47,940 bases of DNA from an uncultured Prevotellaceae bacterium (GTDB lineage: Bacteria > Bacteroidota > Bacteroidia > Bacteroidales > Bacteroidaceae). The notes under the pieces are model-generated. The model worked only from the letters and a program-made list of their open reading frames with translations. It had not been told where the DNA came from and made no database searches. Made by a program: the position numbers and the translations under genes. How positions within the stretch are numbered: the stretch's first letter is position 1; every line of letters starts with the position of its first letter. The stretch covers positions 1 to 47,940 of the forward strand of contig ONCQ01000018.1 of assembly GCA_900316355.1 (NCBI GenBank). Reading direction: 5' to 3'. Of this stretch, positions 25,240 to 35,380 are shown piece after piece.

Positions 25240-25252
25240 CGCGCAAAAAGAA

Positions 25253-25864
25253 ATGATTGAATACATCCGCGGCTCCATAGCGGAGCTCTCCCCCACCCTG
25301 GCCGTTCTGGACGCCAACGGCGTCGGCTACGGCCTCAGCATCAGTTTGAACACATACACCGCCATTCAGGGTCTGAGTGGCGATGTGAAGTTATATGTCT
25401 GGGAATCCATTCGCGAGGATGCCTACCAGCTCTGGGGCTTCGCCACGAAGGTGGAGCGCGAGCTGTTCCTGCTACTGACGACGGTCAGCGGCGTGGGTCC
25501 TGCGAGTGCCCGCGTCATCCTGAGCAGCATGACACCACATGAGCTGTGCGACGCCATCAGCCGCAGCGACGAACGGTTGCTGAAGTCGGCAAAGGGCATC
25601 GGCGGCAAGACGGCACAGCGCATCATCGTGGAGCTGAAGGACAAGATTGTGGCCTTGGGCATCGATGCGGCAGCGAGTGGACCCTCGGGAGAACCCTCGG
25701 GAGCCGGAACAGCCAACAAAGAGGTTCTCGACGAGGCTGTGGCAGCGCTCACGATGCTGGGCTTCTCACCCGCTCCTTCGCAGAAGGCGGCACTGGGTAT
25801 CCTACGGGCAGAACCTGATGCCACGGTGGAGAGGGTCATCAAGCTGGCACTGAAGATGCTATAG
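25253..25864 (+). CDS. ruvA: Holliday junction branch migration protein RuvA
   Basis: 203 aa, the usual length. N-terminal OB fold ([31 protein letters not shown]), central helix-hairpin-helix pair ([39 protein letters not shown]) that contacts the junction, a flexible acidic/Gly linker, and domain III ([20 protein letters not shown]) that binds RuvB. ruvB is not in the window. ruvA followed by sprA is a recurrent Bacteroidetes gene order. The stop codon TAG lies within the border motif of a palindromic repeat. Confidence 0.97.
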   Translation: MIEYIRGSIAELSPTLAVLDANGVGYGLSISLNTYTAIQGLSGDVKLYVWESIREDAYQLWGFATKVERELFLLLTTVSGVGPASARVILSSMTPHELCDAISRSDERLLKSAKGIGGKTAQRIIVELKDKIVALGIDAAASGPSGEPSGAGTANKEVLDEAVAALTMLGFSPAPSQKAALGILRAEPDATVERVIKLALKML

Positions 25865-25907
25865 ACTCACCCCCCCAGCCCCCTCTCTTTCAAAGAGGGG
25901 GAGACTA
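25862..25907. repeat. Palindromic repeat between ruvA and sprA
   Basis: TAGACTCACCCCC arm, then a 10-bp stem around CTCTTT-C-AAAGAG with flanking C- and G-runs, closing with GGGGGAGACTA. TA borders both ends. Same family as the inverted repeats of the DUF559 unit. It supplies part of the ruvA stop codon and may act as an attenuating hairpin before sprA. Confidence 0.8.
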
Positions 25908-25951
25908 AAGAGAGGTAAATAGTTACCTGACAAGAACAGAAAATAAGAGCC

Positions 25952-28900
25952 TTGAAAAAATATTTTGCTTTTAGCTGGTACATAGTGGTTATCATTCTTT
26001 TGATAACCTCTGGTTCGCTATTTGCAAAAGTGACCTCTCTCCCCCTTGAGGGGGAGCGGGGAGGGGGTCTCGATTCCCTCCGCGTACGCCCCCAGCGCAC
26101 CGTGCCTGAGACCTACGAGGATTTGGATACCGTGGCGGTGTCGCTCCACACGCCCGACAACCTGAAGCAGGAGGCAGAGTTGGACTCGCTGACCGGCAAC
26201 TACCGTGTGGGCACGAAGCTGGGACAGGGAGGTTACCTGAACACGCCCATCCTGATGACACCCGACGAGTACCAGCGCTGGACGCTGCGCCAGTCGATGG
26301 GTGCCTACTACCGCCAGAAGAACCGCGAGGCCTTCGAGAGTAGCGGTAAGAAGAAGTTCGACTTCACCGACATGCACTTCAACCTGGGTCCTGCAGAGAA
26401 GATCTTCGGCCCGGGCGGCGTGAGCATCAAGACACAAGGTTCGGCCGAAGTGAAGCTGGGCGGCAACATCAAGAAGCAGGACAACCCGTCGCTGGCCGCT
26501 AACCGCCGCAAGACCTTCGGTTTCGACTTCGACGAGAAAATCAACCTGAGCGTGACAGGTAAGGTGGGCGACAAGGTGAACATGAACATCAACTACAACA
26601 CCGATGCGACGTTCAACGTGGATGCCCAGCAGATGAAACTGAAGTACGACGGTAAGGAGGATGAGATCATCAAGTTGGTGGAAGCCGGTAATGTGTCGAT
26701 GCCCTCCAACTCCACGCTCATCAGCGGCGTCAGCAGCCTCTTCGGTTTGCGCACCGATGTGCAGTTCGGCAAGCTGAAGCTGCAGGCCGTGGTGAGCCAG
26801 AAGAACTCTGCCTCGAAGAGCGCCAGCTCCAAGGGCGGCGCACAGACCCAGAACTACGAGCTCTCGGTGGTGGACTACGAGGAGAACCGCCACTTTTGGC
26901 TCGCACATTTCTTCCGCGACAACTACGACCGCTGGATGAAGACGTTGCCCACGATAGCGAGCGGCGTGCACATCAAGCGCATCGAGGTATGGGTGACGAA
27001 CAAGCGTGCCGCCTCCACACAGAACAACCGCAACCTCATCGCCTTCACGGACCTGGGCGAGACCACTCATATCTCGAACCATATCTGGAAGAGCGCCGGC
27101 ACCAACGAGCAGCCCCAGAACCGTTCGAACGACCTGTACGAGGCGATGACCACCACCTACGCCGGTGCACGTGATATCAGCGCGGCCACCACCCTGCTGG
27201 ACGGCATCACCGACTTCTCCGGCGGTGCCGACTACGAGAAGCTGCAGAGCGCACGTCTGCTCACCAGCAGTGAATATACCCTCAACAATGCCCTGGGTTA
27301 CATCACGCTGACAGCACAACTGGAACCCGACGAGGTGCTGGCGGTGGCCTACGAATACACCTACGGCGGCCAGACCTTCCAGGTGGGTGAGTTCTCCAGC
27401 GACATGACCGAGAACACGCAGAGCCTCTATGTGAAGGCCTTGAAGAGCACCAGCAGCTCACCAAAGATGGGCAACTGGCCGCTGATGATGAAGAACATCT
27501 ATTCGCTGGGCGCCACCTCGACACAGAAGGAGAAGTTCCGCCTCGACATCAAGTACCTCAGCGATTCCACAGGTGTCTATCTCACCTACCTGCCCGAAGA
27601 GAACCTGAAGTCGGTGCCGCTGCTGCGCGCCATGAACCTGGACCGCCTCGACAACAACAACCGCACCAACTCCGACGGCCAGTTTGACTATGTCGAGGGC
27701 TACACCATCTCCAAGGGGCGCATCATCTTCCCCGTGGCGGAGCCCTTCGGCAGCCATCTGCGCCAGTGGATAGGCAACGATGATATTGCCGACAGATACT
27801 GCTTCGATGCCCTCTACGACAGCACCAAGACCGTGGCCAAGCAGAATGCCGAGAAGAACAAGTTCCTGCTCACCGGTCGCTACAAGGGCACCAACGGCGC
27901 CGAGATAGACCTGGGCGCCACGAATATCGCACAGGGTTCGGTGAAGGTGACGGCGGGCGGCGTGGAACTCACGGAGAACGTGGATTACCGCGTCGATTAC
28001 TCCATGGGTACCGTCTATATCCTCAACCAGAGCATCATCGATGCCGGCACAAAGATTAACGCCAGCGTGGAGAGCAACGATGTCTATGGCATGCAGCGCA
28101 AGACGTTCCTCGGCGTGAACTGGGACTACGAGTTCTCCAAGAACTTCGTCATCGGCGGTACGCTGCAGTTCCTCAACGAGCAGCCGCTGACCACGAAGGT
28201 GAACATGGGCACAGAGCCGCTGAAGAACACACTGTGGGGCCTCCACATGGACTGGAAGAAAGAGAGTCAGTGGCTGACGAACGTGCTTAACGCCATCCCG
28301 TTCCTCAACTTCACGGCCCCCTCACAAATCGCTTTCAGCGCCGACTTCGCACAGCTCATCGCAGGCCAGAACCATAAGGTGCAGGGCAGCGCCTCCTACA
28401 TGGACGACTTCGAGAACACCAAGAACCGCATGAGCATCTCCACTCCCACGGCGTGGATGATGTCGTCAGTGCCGTACCCCTTCGAGGGTGCCCGCCTCAC
28501 CGACGATGTGCGCAGCGGCTACCAGCGTGCCCTGCTGGCATGGTACTATATCGACCCCATCTTCACGCGGCGCAGCAGCTCGCTGACGCCCTCGCATATC
28601 AAGAGCGACCTGACACAGCTCTCCAACCACTATGTCCGCGAGGTCTATGAGCGCGAGCTGTACCCCAACAAATCGCAGACCAGCTACTCCGAGGCCGCTT
28701 CGCTGAATGTCCTGAACCTGGCCTACTACCCCACCGAGCGCGGCGCCTACAACCTCACCACCGATGTCGATGAGCGCGGCCGCTTGCTGAACCCCGCACA
28801 GAACTGGGGCGGCATGATGCGCAAGATGGACAACCCCGACTTCGAGGCCCAGAACATCGAGTACATGGAGTTCTGGATGATGGACCCCTTCTTCTACACG

Positions 28901-31900
28901 GGCAGCGACGAGAGCTATGGCGGTGAGCTGTACATCAACCTAGGTGAGGTCAGCGAAGACGTCCTCAAGGACGGCAAGAAGTTCTATGAGAGCGGCCTGC
29001 CCCTCGACGACAACCCCGCCTACTTCACGGAGACAGCCTGGGGCCGTGTGCCGGTGGGCACCAGTGTCACCTACGCCTTTAATAATGAGAACGGCGCGCG
29101 CGTGAAGCAGGACGTGGGCTTCAACGGCCTCAACAGCGAACAGGAGCGCACCTACGGTGCTTACGCTCAATATCTGGCTAACATCCAGGGAAAGGTATCG
29201 CCCGAGGTCTTCGACAGCCTCCTCATCGACCCTGCCGGCGACGACTACCACTACTACCGCGGCACCGACTTCGACCAGCAGCAGAAGAGCATCCTCGACC
29301 GCTACAAGCGCATCAACATGCCCGAGGGTAACTCCCCCGACACCGACAACTCGCCCGAGAGCTACGAGACAGCCTACAAGACCACGCCCGATGTGGAGGA
29401 CATCAACCAGGACTACACCCTCAACGAGTACGAGAAATACTTCCAGTACCACATCACGCTGCACCCCTCTGACACCGTCGTGGGCACCAACTTCATCTCC
29501 GATGTGCGCCACGCCAGCGTGAAGCTGCGCAACGGCGACACGCAGATGGTGAAATGGTACCAGTTCCGTGTGCCACTGGAAGAGTTTGAGCGCGCCGTGA
29601 ACGGCATCACCGACTTCACCAGCATCCGCTTCATCCGCATGTACCTCACAGGGTTCCAGAAGCCCATCGTGCTGCGCTTCGGCACCCTCGACCTGGTGCA
29701 GGCAGACTGGCGCAACTACAACCAGAGCCTCGTGGCCGGACAGAACCCCTCGGAGACAGCCACGATGGAGGTGAGCGCCGTGAACATCGAGGAGAACAAC
29801 GACAAGGAACCTGTCAACTACGTGCTGCCGCCGGGTGTCAGCCGCGTCACCGACCCCTCGCAGACACAGCTCGTGGAGAGCAATGAGCAGGCCCTCTCCA
29901 TCATCGTCAAGAACCTCATGCCGGGCGATGCCAAGGCTGTGTATAAGAACTGCAACTACGACATGCGCCAGTACAAACACCTGCAGATGTTTGTCCACGC
30001 CAACGCCCTGCAACAGAACATCACCGACCTGCAGAACGGTGAGACATCCGTATTCCTGCGCCTCGGTTCCGACTACAAGAGCAATTTCTACGAGTATGAA
30101 ATTCCCCTACAGCTGACGCCCGCCGGACACTACGACACCTACAGCGCTGCCGGCTGCCAGGCCGTGTGGCCCGAGGAGAATATGATCGACATCAACCTCG
30201 ATAAGCTCACCACCGTCAAGAAAAACCGCAACCGCGAGAAGAGCCTTGGCAACGCCAGCTTCAACCGTGAGTTCAGCGAGTTCGACAGCGACCGCCCCAG
30301 CAACCGCATCACGGTGATGGGTAACCCCACCCTCGGCGAGGTGAAGACCATCATGATTGGCGTGCGCAACAACGGCCGCACGGTGAAGAGCGTGGAGGTG
30401 TGGGCCAACGAGCTGCGCCTGCAGGAGTTCTCCAACGAGGGCGGCTGGGCCGCACAGGCCGCCCTGAACATACAGCTCTCCGACCTCGGCAGTGTCAACG
30501 TGACCGGCCACATCGAGAAGGCCGGCTTCGGAGGCATCGAGCAGAGCGTGGAAGAGCGCAGCAACGAGGACACCTACGAGTACAACATCACGACCCAGCT
30601 GGACCTCGGCAAGCTGCTGCCGCCGAAGGCGAAGGTCAGCGTGCCCTTCTACTACAGCTATGCCAAGGAGCAGATTAAGCCCAAGTACAACCCGCTGGAC
30701 ACCGACATGCTGCTCTCCGATGCCCTCGATGCCACCACCACGAAGCACGAGCGCGACAGCATCACCAACCTCACCACACGCAAGCAGGTGACGAAGAACC
30801 TGTCGCTCACGGGTGTCAAGGTGAACATCCAGTCGCGCAAGCACCCCATGCCCTGGGACCCCGCCAACTTCACCTTCAACTACAGCTACCAGCACACCTA
30901 CAATACGGGCGAGACCACCGTCTATGAGCACGAGAAGAACTGGCGCGGAGGCCTCAACTACAGCTGGACGCCCAACTGGAAAGCATGGGAGCCCTTCAAG
31001 AAGATGAAGTCCAAGAGCAAGTGGTTGCAGCTCATCAAGGAGCAGAATTTCAACTACGCACCGCAGAGCCTCACCTTCAACACCGACATCGTGCGCACCT
31101 ACTACGAGATTCAGGAGCGCGACATGGACAACCTGGAAGCCCCGAATGCCATCCCCTTGCGCTGGACGCCCACCTTCCTGTGGAATCGTGAATTCAGCCT
31201 GCGCTGGGACCTCACCAAGTCCCTGCACTTCACCTTCCAGAGCGGCACACATGCCGAGATTGAAGAGCCCTACACACCCGTCAACAAAGACCTCTACCCC
31301 GACCGCTACACCGCATGGAAGGACAGCATCTGGCGCAGCATCCGCAACTTCGGTACGCCGCTCGACTACAACCAGAGCGTGCAGGCCTCCTACAAGGTGC
31401 CCTTCGAGAAGATTCCTCTCACCGACTGGATTAGCGTCGATGGCAGCTACCAGGCCACCTACGGCTGGCAGCGCGGCGCCGAGCTGGAGGACGGCAGCAC
31501 GCTGGGCAACAGCATCCGCAACCAGCGCACCATCAATGTGAATGGTAAGCTGAACATGGAGACCCTCTACAACCACTCCGCCTTCCTGAAGGAGGCCAAC
31601 AAACGCTTCTCCACCTCCACCATCAAGAGCGAGGGCAAGAAGAAAGACCAGGCCAAGAAGAAGGAGAGGGAGGCACAGAAGAAGGAGAAAGAGGCGACAG
31701 AGAAAGCTCTGGCTGAAGCGCAGCAGAAGGCCGCGGCAGGAGACAGCACCGCACTAAAAGCCCTGAACGACCCCACGAAAGCCAAGCCGCAGACCAATGC
31801 CCGCGGCACCAGCACACAGAAGAACAAACAGTTCAAGGGCTTTGCCGGCGAGGTGGTATTGCTGCCCGACAGCGCCACCGAGCTGAAACATGGCCAGAAG

Positions 31901-33880
31901 AGCAAGCGCATCATCGTCACCGCCAAGGATGAGAACGGCAAGAGCTATCCCATCCAGTACAAGCGCGTCGATGAGAACACCATACGCATCCTGCCGCCGC
32001 GCGAACTGCAGCAGGCTGCCCGCAAGGCAGAGCAGGAGCAAAAGAAGGCGATGGCCGCAGCACAGAAGGAGCGCCGCGACACCATCCAGGCGCTGCAGAA
32101 AGCCCTCAAACGCTGGCGCAAACTCGGCGAGCAGGACAGCATCACGGCCCTCGAGGACCGCATCGCGGCTCTCGACAGCCTGCCCATCACGCCTGTGGTC
32201 AAGGCCGACGACACAGTCCTCGCTGCTACAGACAGCCTCTCAACCGCAGGCTCTCCCTCCCTAACGGGAGGAATGCCCGAAGGGCAGGGTGGGTCTTCCT
32301 CCTTGAAGCTGCGCGTCAATGTCATCGCCAAGCCGAAGCTCGAGGATGAGAAATGGTACCAGTGGGCACAGGCCGGCGCACGCTTCCTGATGATGCTGCG
32401 CAACGTCAGCGTCAGCTACCGCAACACCTACGCCCTCTCACTGCCCAGCTTCATGCCCTCTGTGGGTGACATGTTCGGACAAAAGAAGAACAACAACGCC
32501 CTCGCGCCCGGTTTGGACTTCGCCTTCGGCTTTGTCGGTGACGGCTATATCGAACGTGCCCAGCAGCGCGGATGGCTCCTCAACAGCGACAGCGTGGCAT
32601 CGCCCGCTACCACGGCAGCCTCCGAGGACATACAGATCAAGGCCACCGTGGAGCCCCTCCCCGACCTGAAGATCGACCTCAACGCCAGCCGCACCATGAA
32701 CCGCACGAAGAGCATACAGTTCATGTACGAGGGTAACCCCACCACGCAGACGGGCTCCTTCAACATGACCACCGTGAGCATCGCCACCGCCTTCAAGAGC
32801 CGCGGCAATGCGGACAACGGCTACAGCAGCGAGCCCTTCCGCCGCTTCATCGACCACCTCGATGTCATCCAGCGCCGCGTGGAGAACCGCTATGCCGGCA
32901 CGCGCTACCCCAACGGCACAGGGCACTCCGGGGGCTTTAACCCTGAGAACGGCACGGTGAGCAAGTATAGCGCCGATGTCATGGTGCCCTCCTTCCTGTC
33001 AGCCTACACCGGCAGCAGCGCCTCCAGCACACCCCTCGACCTCTTCCCCTCCATACTACGCGTCCTCCCCAACTGGAGCCTCAGCTACAAGGGCCTTGGC
33101 AACCTGCCTTGGATTCGCGACCACCTCAAGAGCGTCACCCTCACCCACGGCTACAAGAGCGTCTATAGCATCGGCTCCTTCAACAGCTTCGCCTCGTGGA
33201 TAGAGTGCATCGGCGGAGGCGGCGACATGGGCTACGTCCTCAACACCACCACCGGCACCTTCTCGCCCTCCTCGCCCTATGACATCTCCACCGTCAGCAT
33301 CAACGAGTCCTTCTCGCCGCTGGTGGGCCTCAACGTCACGCTGCAGAACAACATGACGCTGAAGTTCGAGTACCGCAAGACGCGTGTCCTCACCCTCTCC
33401 ATGACCGCCGCACAGATCAACGAGGCCAGTTCCTCGGACATCGTCTTCGGATGGGGCTACAAGATCAACGACCTCAAGCTGGGCAGCCTCTTCAGGAGCA
33501 AGAGCAGCAGCCAGAAGGCTTCGGCCAAGAACAAACGCAAGAACGGAAAGGGCAAGTCATCCGACGATGACAAGAACACCAGCAGCTCCAGCAAGAACAG
33601 CGGCAAGAGCAACTTCGCGCACTCCCTGAACCTGCGCTTCGACTTCTCCTACCGCGACCAGGATGCCCTCACGCGCAACATACAGACTGGCCTCTCCGAA
33701 GCCACCATGGGTAATCGTGCCATCAAGGCCAGCTTTGCTGCCGACTACGCCATGAGCCGCTACGTCACCCTCTCCATCTACTACGACCGCCAGCGCAACC
33801 AACCCCTCCTCTCCTCCTCCGCCTACCCCACCATCACCCAAGACTTCGGCCTCAACCTCAAGCTGACCCTCACGAGATAA
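25952..33880 (+). CDS. sprA: SprA/Sov, outer-membrane translocon of the type IX secretion system
   Basis: 2642 aa, slightly longer than typical. SprA (Sov in Porphyromonas) is the very large barrel through which T9SS cargo crosses the outer membrane. Starts with TTG: an in-frame stop lies at 25928-25930, no ATG follows before the signal peptide, and TTG gives MKKYFAFSWYIVVIILLITS…LFA. Family landmarks: FDFTDMHFNLGPAEKIFGPGG, GFDFDEKINLSVTGKVGDKV, NINYNTDATFNVD and VEAGNVSMPSNSTLISG; long barrel region to the end. Oddities: LPLEGERGGG (about residues 30-39) and SPSLTGGMPEGQGGSS (about 2101-2117) are encoded by palindromic repeats, and there are Lys/Glu/Ala-rich charged stretches near 1890-1950 and 2015-2065. 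The cargo-like proteins at 4453, 9237 and 18865 carry T9SS-style tails. Confidence 0.97.
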   Translation: MKKYFAFSWYIVVIILLITSGSLFAKVTSLPLEGERGGGLDSLRVRPQRTVPETYEDLDTVAVSLHTPDNLKQEAELDSLTGNYRVGTKLGQGGYLNTPILMTPDEYQRWTLRQSMGAYYRQKNREAFESSGKKKFDFTDMHFNLGPAEKIFGPGGVSIKTQGSAEVKLGGNIKKQDNPSLAANRRKTFGFDFDEKINLSVTGKVGDKVNMNINYNTDATFNVDAQQMKLKYDGKEDEIIKLVEAGNVSMPSNSTLISGVSSLFGLRTDVQFGKLKLQAVVSQKNSASKSASSKGGAQTQNYELSVVDYEENRHFWLAHFFRDNYDRWMKTLPTIASGVHIKRIEVWVTNKRAASTQNNRNLIAFTDLGETTHISNHIWKSAGTNEQPQNRSNDLYEAMTTTYAGARDISAATTLLDGITDFSGGADYEKLQSARLLTSSEYTLNNALGYITLTAQLEPDEVLAVAYEYTYGGQTFQVGEFSSDMTENTQSLYVKALKSTSSSPKMGNWPLMMKNIYSLGATSTQKEKFRLDIKYLSDSTGVYLTYLPEENLKSVPLLRAMNLDRLDNNNRTNSDGQFDYVEGYTISKGRIIFPVAEPFGSHLRQWIGNDDIADRYCFDALYDSTKTVAKQNAEKNKFLLTGRYKGTNGAEIDLGATNIAQGSVKVTAGGVELTENVDYRVDYSMGTVYILNQSIIDAGTKINASVESNDVYGMQRKTFLGVNWDYEFSKNFVIGGTLQFLNEQPLTTKVNMGTEPLKNTLWGLHMDWKKESQWLTNVLNAIPFLNFTAPSQIAFSADFAQLIAGQNHKVQGSASYMDDFENTKNRMSISTPTAWMMSSVPYPFEGARLTDDVRSGYQRALLAWYYIDPIFTRRSSSLTPSHIKSDLTQLSNHYVREVYERELYPNKSQTSYSEAASLNVLNLAYYPTERGAYNLTTDVDERGRLLNPAQNWGGMMRKMDNPDFEAQNIEYMEFWMMDPFFYTGSDESYGGELYINLGEVSEDVLKDGKKFYESGLPLDDNPAYFTETAWGRVPVGTSVTYAFNNENGARVKQDVGFNGLNSEQERTYGAYAQYLANIQGKVSPEVFDSLLIDPAGDDYHYYRGTDFDQQQKSILDRYKRINMPEGNSPDTDNSPESYETAYKTTPDVEDINQDYTLNEYEKYFQYHITLHPSDTVVGTNFISDVRHASVKLRNGDTQMVKWYQFRVPLEEFERAVNGITDFTSIRFIRMYLTGFQKPIVLRFGTLDLVQADWRNYNQSLVAGQNPSETATMEVSAVNIEENNDKEPVNYVLPPGVSRVTDPSQTQLVESNEQALSIIVKNLMPGDAKAVYKNCNYDMRQYKHLQMFVHANALQQNITDLQNGETSVFLRLGSDYKSNFYEYEIPLQLTPAGHYDTYSAAGCQAVWPEENMIDINLDKLTTVKKNRNREKSLGNASFNREFSEFDSDRPSNRITVMGNPTLGEVKTIMIGVRNNGRTVKSVEVWANELRLQEFSNEGGWAAQAALNIQLSDLGSVNVTGHIEKAGFGGIEQSVEERSNEDTYEYNITTQLDLGKLLPPKAKVSVPFYYSYAKEQIKPKYNPLDTDMLLSDALDATTTKHERDSITNLTTRKQVTKNLSLTGVKVNIQSRKHPMPWDPANFTFNYSYQHTYNTGETTVYEHEKNWRGGLNYSWTPNWKAWEPFKKMKSKSKWLQLIKEQNFNYAPQSLTFNTDIVRTYYEIQERDMDNLEAPNAIPLRWTPTFLWNREFSLRWDLTKSLHFTFQSGTHAEIEEPYTPVNKDLYPDRYTAWKDSIWRSIRNFGTPLDYNQSVQASYKVPFEKIPLTDWISVDGSYQATYGWQRGAELEDGSTLGNSIRNQRTINVNGKLNMETLYNHSAFLKEANKRFSTSTIKSEGKKKDQAKKKEREAQKKEKEATEKALAEAQQKAAAGDSTALKALNDPTKAKPQTNARGTSTQKNKQFKGFAGEVVLLPDSATELKHGQKSKRIIVTAKDENGKSYPIQYKRVDENTIRILPPRELQQAARKAEQEQKKAMAAAQKERRDTIQALQKALKRWRKLGEQDSITALEDRIAALDSLPITPVVKADDTVLAATDSLSTAGSPSLTGGMPEGQGGSSSLKLRVNVIAKPKLEDEKWYQWAQAGARFLMMLRNVSVSYRNTYALSLPSFMPSVGDMFGQKKNNNALAPGLDFAFGFVGDGYIERAQQRGWLLNSDSVASPATTAASEDIQIKATVEPLPDLKIDLNASRTMNRTKSIQFMYEGNPTTQTGSFNMTTVSIATAFKSRGNADNGYSSEPFRRFIDHLDVIQRRVENRYAGTRYPNGTGHSGGFNPENGTVSKYSADVMVPSFLSAYTGSSASSTPLDLFPSILRVLPNWSLSYKGLGNLPWIRDHLKSVTLTHGYKSVYSIGSFNSFASWIECIGGGGDMGYVLNTTTGTFSPSSPYDISTVSINESFSPLVGLNVTLQNNMTLKFEYRKTRVLTLSMTAAQINEASSSDIVFGWGYKINDLKLGSLFRSKSSSQKASAKNKRKNGKGKSSDDDKNTSSSSKNSGKSNFAHSLNLRFDFSYRDQDALTRNIQTGLSEATMGNRAIKASFAADYAMSRYVTLSIYYDRQRNQPLLSSSAYPTITQDFGLNLKLTLTR
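26034..26072. repeat. Palindromic repeat in the sprA N-terminus
   Basis: CTCCCCC (26039-26045), TTGA loop, GGGGGAG (26050-26056), then the G-rich arm ending GGGGGTCTC. Right after the signal-peptide codons; encodes TSLPLEGERGGGLD in frame. Confidence 0.85.
32251..32300. repeat. Palindromic repeat in the sprA C-terminal third
   Basis: CCTCCC (32256-32261), TAAC loop, GGGAGG (32266-32271), then a second hairpin TGCCC-GAA-GGGCA and a G-rich arm. In frame; encodes SPSLTGGMPEGQGGSSS between a Ser/Thr linker and the next barrel segment. Confidence 0.8.
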
Positions 33881-33884
33881 GCCA

Positions 33885-33961
33885 ACCACCAATAGCCAAT
33901 AGCCAACCGCCAATAGCCAACAGCCAACAGCCAACAGCCAATAGCCAATAGCCAAAAGCCA
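33885..33961. repeat. Heptad array (CCAATAG)n, about 11 units
   Basis: Eleven units of CCAA(T/C)(A/C)(G) with period exactly 7 fill the whole gap between sprA and the GH125 gene. Plus-strand TAG occurs in every CCAATAG unit, so stops recur in all frames; one is in frame with the GH125 start at 33949-33951. Confidence 0.9.
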
Positions 33962-33963
33962 AC

Positions 33964-35352
33964 ATGCTCCTCACCCTCGCCCTCACCCTATCCCTGAATG
34001 TGCTGACGGCTAACAACCGCCCGACACCCGCTGAACGCCTGTTCCACTCGGATGCCGTGGAGCAGAAGATCGAGACCGTTGCCGAACAGCTGACGAACCG
34101 GCAGCTGGCGTGGATGTTCGTCAACTGCTACCCCAACACCCTTGACACCACCGTACACTTCGAGGAGCAAGGTGAGGACGGCCTGCCCGACACCTTTGTA
34201 TATACGGGCGACATCCACGCCATGTGGCTGCGCGACTCAGGGGCACAGGTATTCCCCTACGTGCAGCTGGCACCCAAGGACAAGCACCTGCAGCAGATGC
34301 TCGCGGGCGTCATCCTGCGGCAACTGAAGTGCATCTGCCTCGACCCCTACGCCAACGCCTTTAACAAGGAGCCGAATCCCGATGGCGAATGGATGAAGGA
34401 CTACACGCGGATGATTCCCGAACTGCACGAGCGCAAGTGGGAAATCGACTCGCCATGCTATGTGTTGCGTCTGGCCTACGAATACTGGCGCGTGACGGGG
34501 GACAGCAGCATCTTCGGCGACCTGTGGCTCACCGCCGTGCAGAAGATTCTCGACACCTTCCGCGACCAACAGCGCAAGGAAGGGCGTGGCAGCTACAAGT
34601 TTCAGCGCCGCACAGAGCGGCAGCTTGACACGATGTGCAACGACGGCTGGGGAGCCCCCGTGAAACCCGTAGGCCTCATCGCCTCCGCCTTCCGTCCCTC
34701 AGACGATGCCACCACCCTACTCTTCCTCGTCCCCTCCAACTTCATGGCCGTCCACCAGCTGCGCAATGCCGCCGAGATACTGACTGCCGTGAACCATCGC
34801 CAGGACCTCGCTGGCGAATGTACGGCACTGGCCGCAGAGGTGAAAGCAGCCCTCCTGCAGTACGCCATCCACCAACATCCCAAGTACGGCCCCATCTACG
34901 CCTACGAGGTCGATGGCTTCGGCAACCAGCTGCTGATGGACGATGCCAACGTGCCCTCACTCCTGGCCATGGCCTACTTAGGCGATGTCCCGCAGAGCGA
35001 CCCCGTCTATCAGAACACGCGCCGCTTCGTGTGGAGCGAGGACAACCCCTACTTCTTCCGCGGCAAGGCCGGCGAAGGCATCGGCGGCCCACACATCGGC
35101 TACGACATGCCCTGGCCCATGAGCATCATGATGCGCGCCTTCACCAGTTCTGACGATGCCGAGATAAAAGCCTGCATCGAGATGCTCATGCGCACCGATG
35201 CCGGTACAGGCTTCATGCACGAGAGCTTCCACAAGGACGATGCCACCCGCTTCACCCGCCCCTGGTTTGCCTGGCAGAACACCCTCTTCGGCGAACTCAT
35301 CGTCAAGCTCGTCGATGCCGGCAAGCTACCCCTCCTCAACAGCATCCGCTAA
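33964..35352 (+). CDS. Glycoside hydrolase family 125, exo-alpha-1,6-mannosidase
   Basis: 462 aa. GH125 enzymes remove alpha-1,6-linked mannose from the non-reducing end, for example in N-glycan or yeast mannan breakdown. Landmarks: FVYTGDIHAMWLRDSGAQV (about 78-96), SPCYVLRLAYEYW, DGWGAPVKPVGLIASAFRPSDDAT, DDANVPSLLAMAYLG and GGPHIGYDMPWPMSIMMRA (about 374-392). The N-terminus MLLTLALTLSLNVLTA is a weak signal peptide without the usual basic residues. The in-frame stop at 33949 and the abutting heptad array mean no earlier start exists, so the n-region may have been lost. Lies 83 bp after sprA. Confidence 0.93.
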   Translation: MLLTLALTLSLNVLTANNRPTPAERLFHSDAVEQKIETVAEQLTNRQLAWMFVNCYPNTLDTTVHFEEQGEDGLPDTFVYTGDIHAMWLRDSGAQVFPYVQLAPKDKHLQQMLAGVILRQLKCICLDPYANAFNKEPNPDGEWMKDYTRMIPELHERKWEIDSPCYVLRLAYEYWRVTGDSSIFGDLWLTAVQKILDTFRDQQRKEGRGSYKFQRRTERQLDTMCNDGWGAPVKPVGLIASAFRPSDDATTLLFLVPSNFMAVHQLRNAAEILTAVNHRQDLAGECTALAAEVKAALLQYAIHQHPKYGPIYAYEVDGFGNQLLMDDANVPSLLAMAYLGDVPQSDPVYQNTRRFVWSEDNPYFFRGKAGEGIGGPHIGYDMPWPMSIMMRAFTSSDDAEIKACIEMLMRTDAGTGFMHESFHKDDATRFTRPWFAWQNTLFGELIVKLVDAGKLPLLNSIR

Positions 35353-35380
35353 CCGCCCGCGGAAACGTATGCTCCATACC

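Noticed and set aside
26018..31576. Long minus-strand open frames opposite sprA (such as 26018-27319 and 30107-31576)
   Set aside because: Antisense shadows of a confidently identified gene; composition is typical of reverse-strand reading of GC-rich codons.
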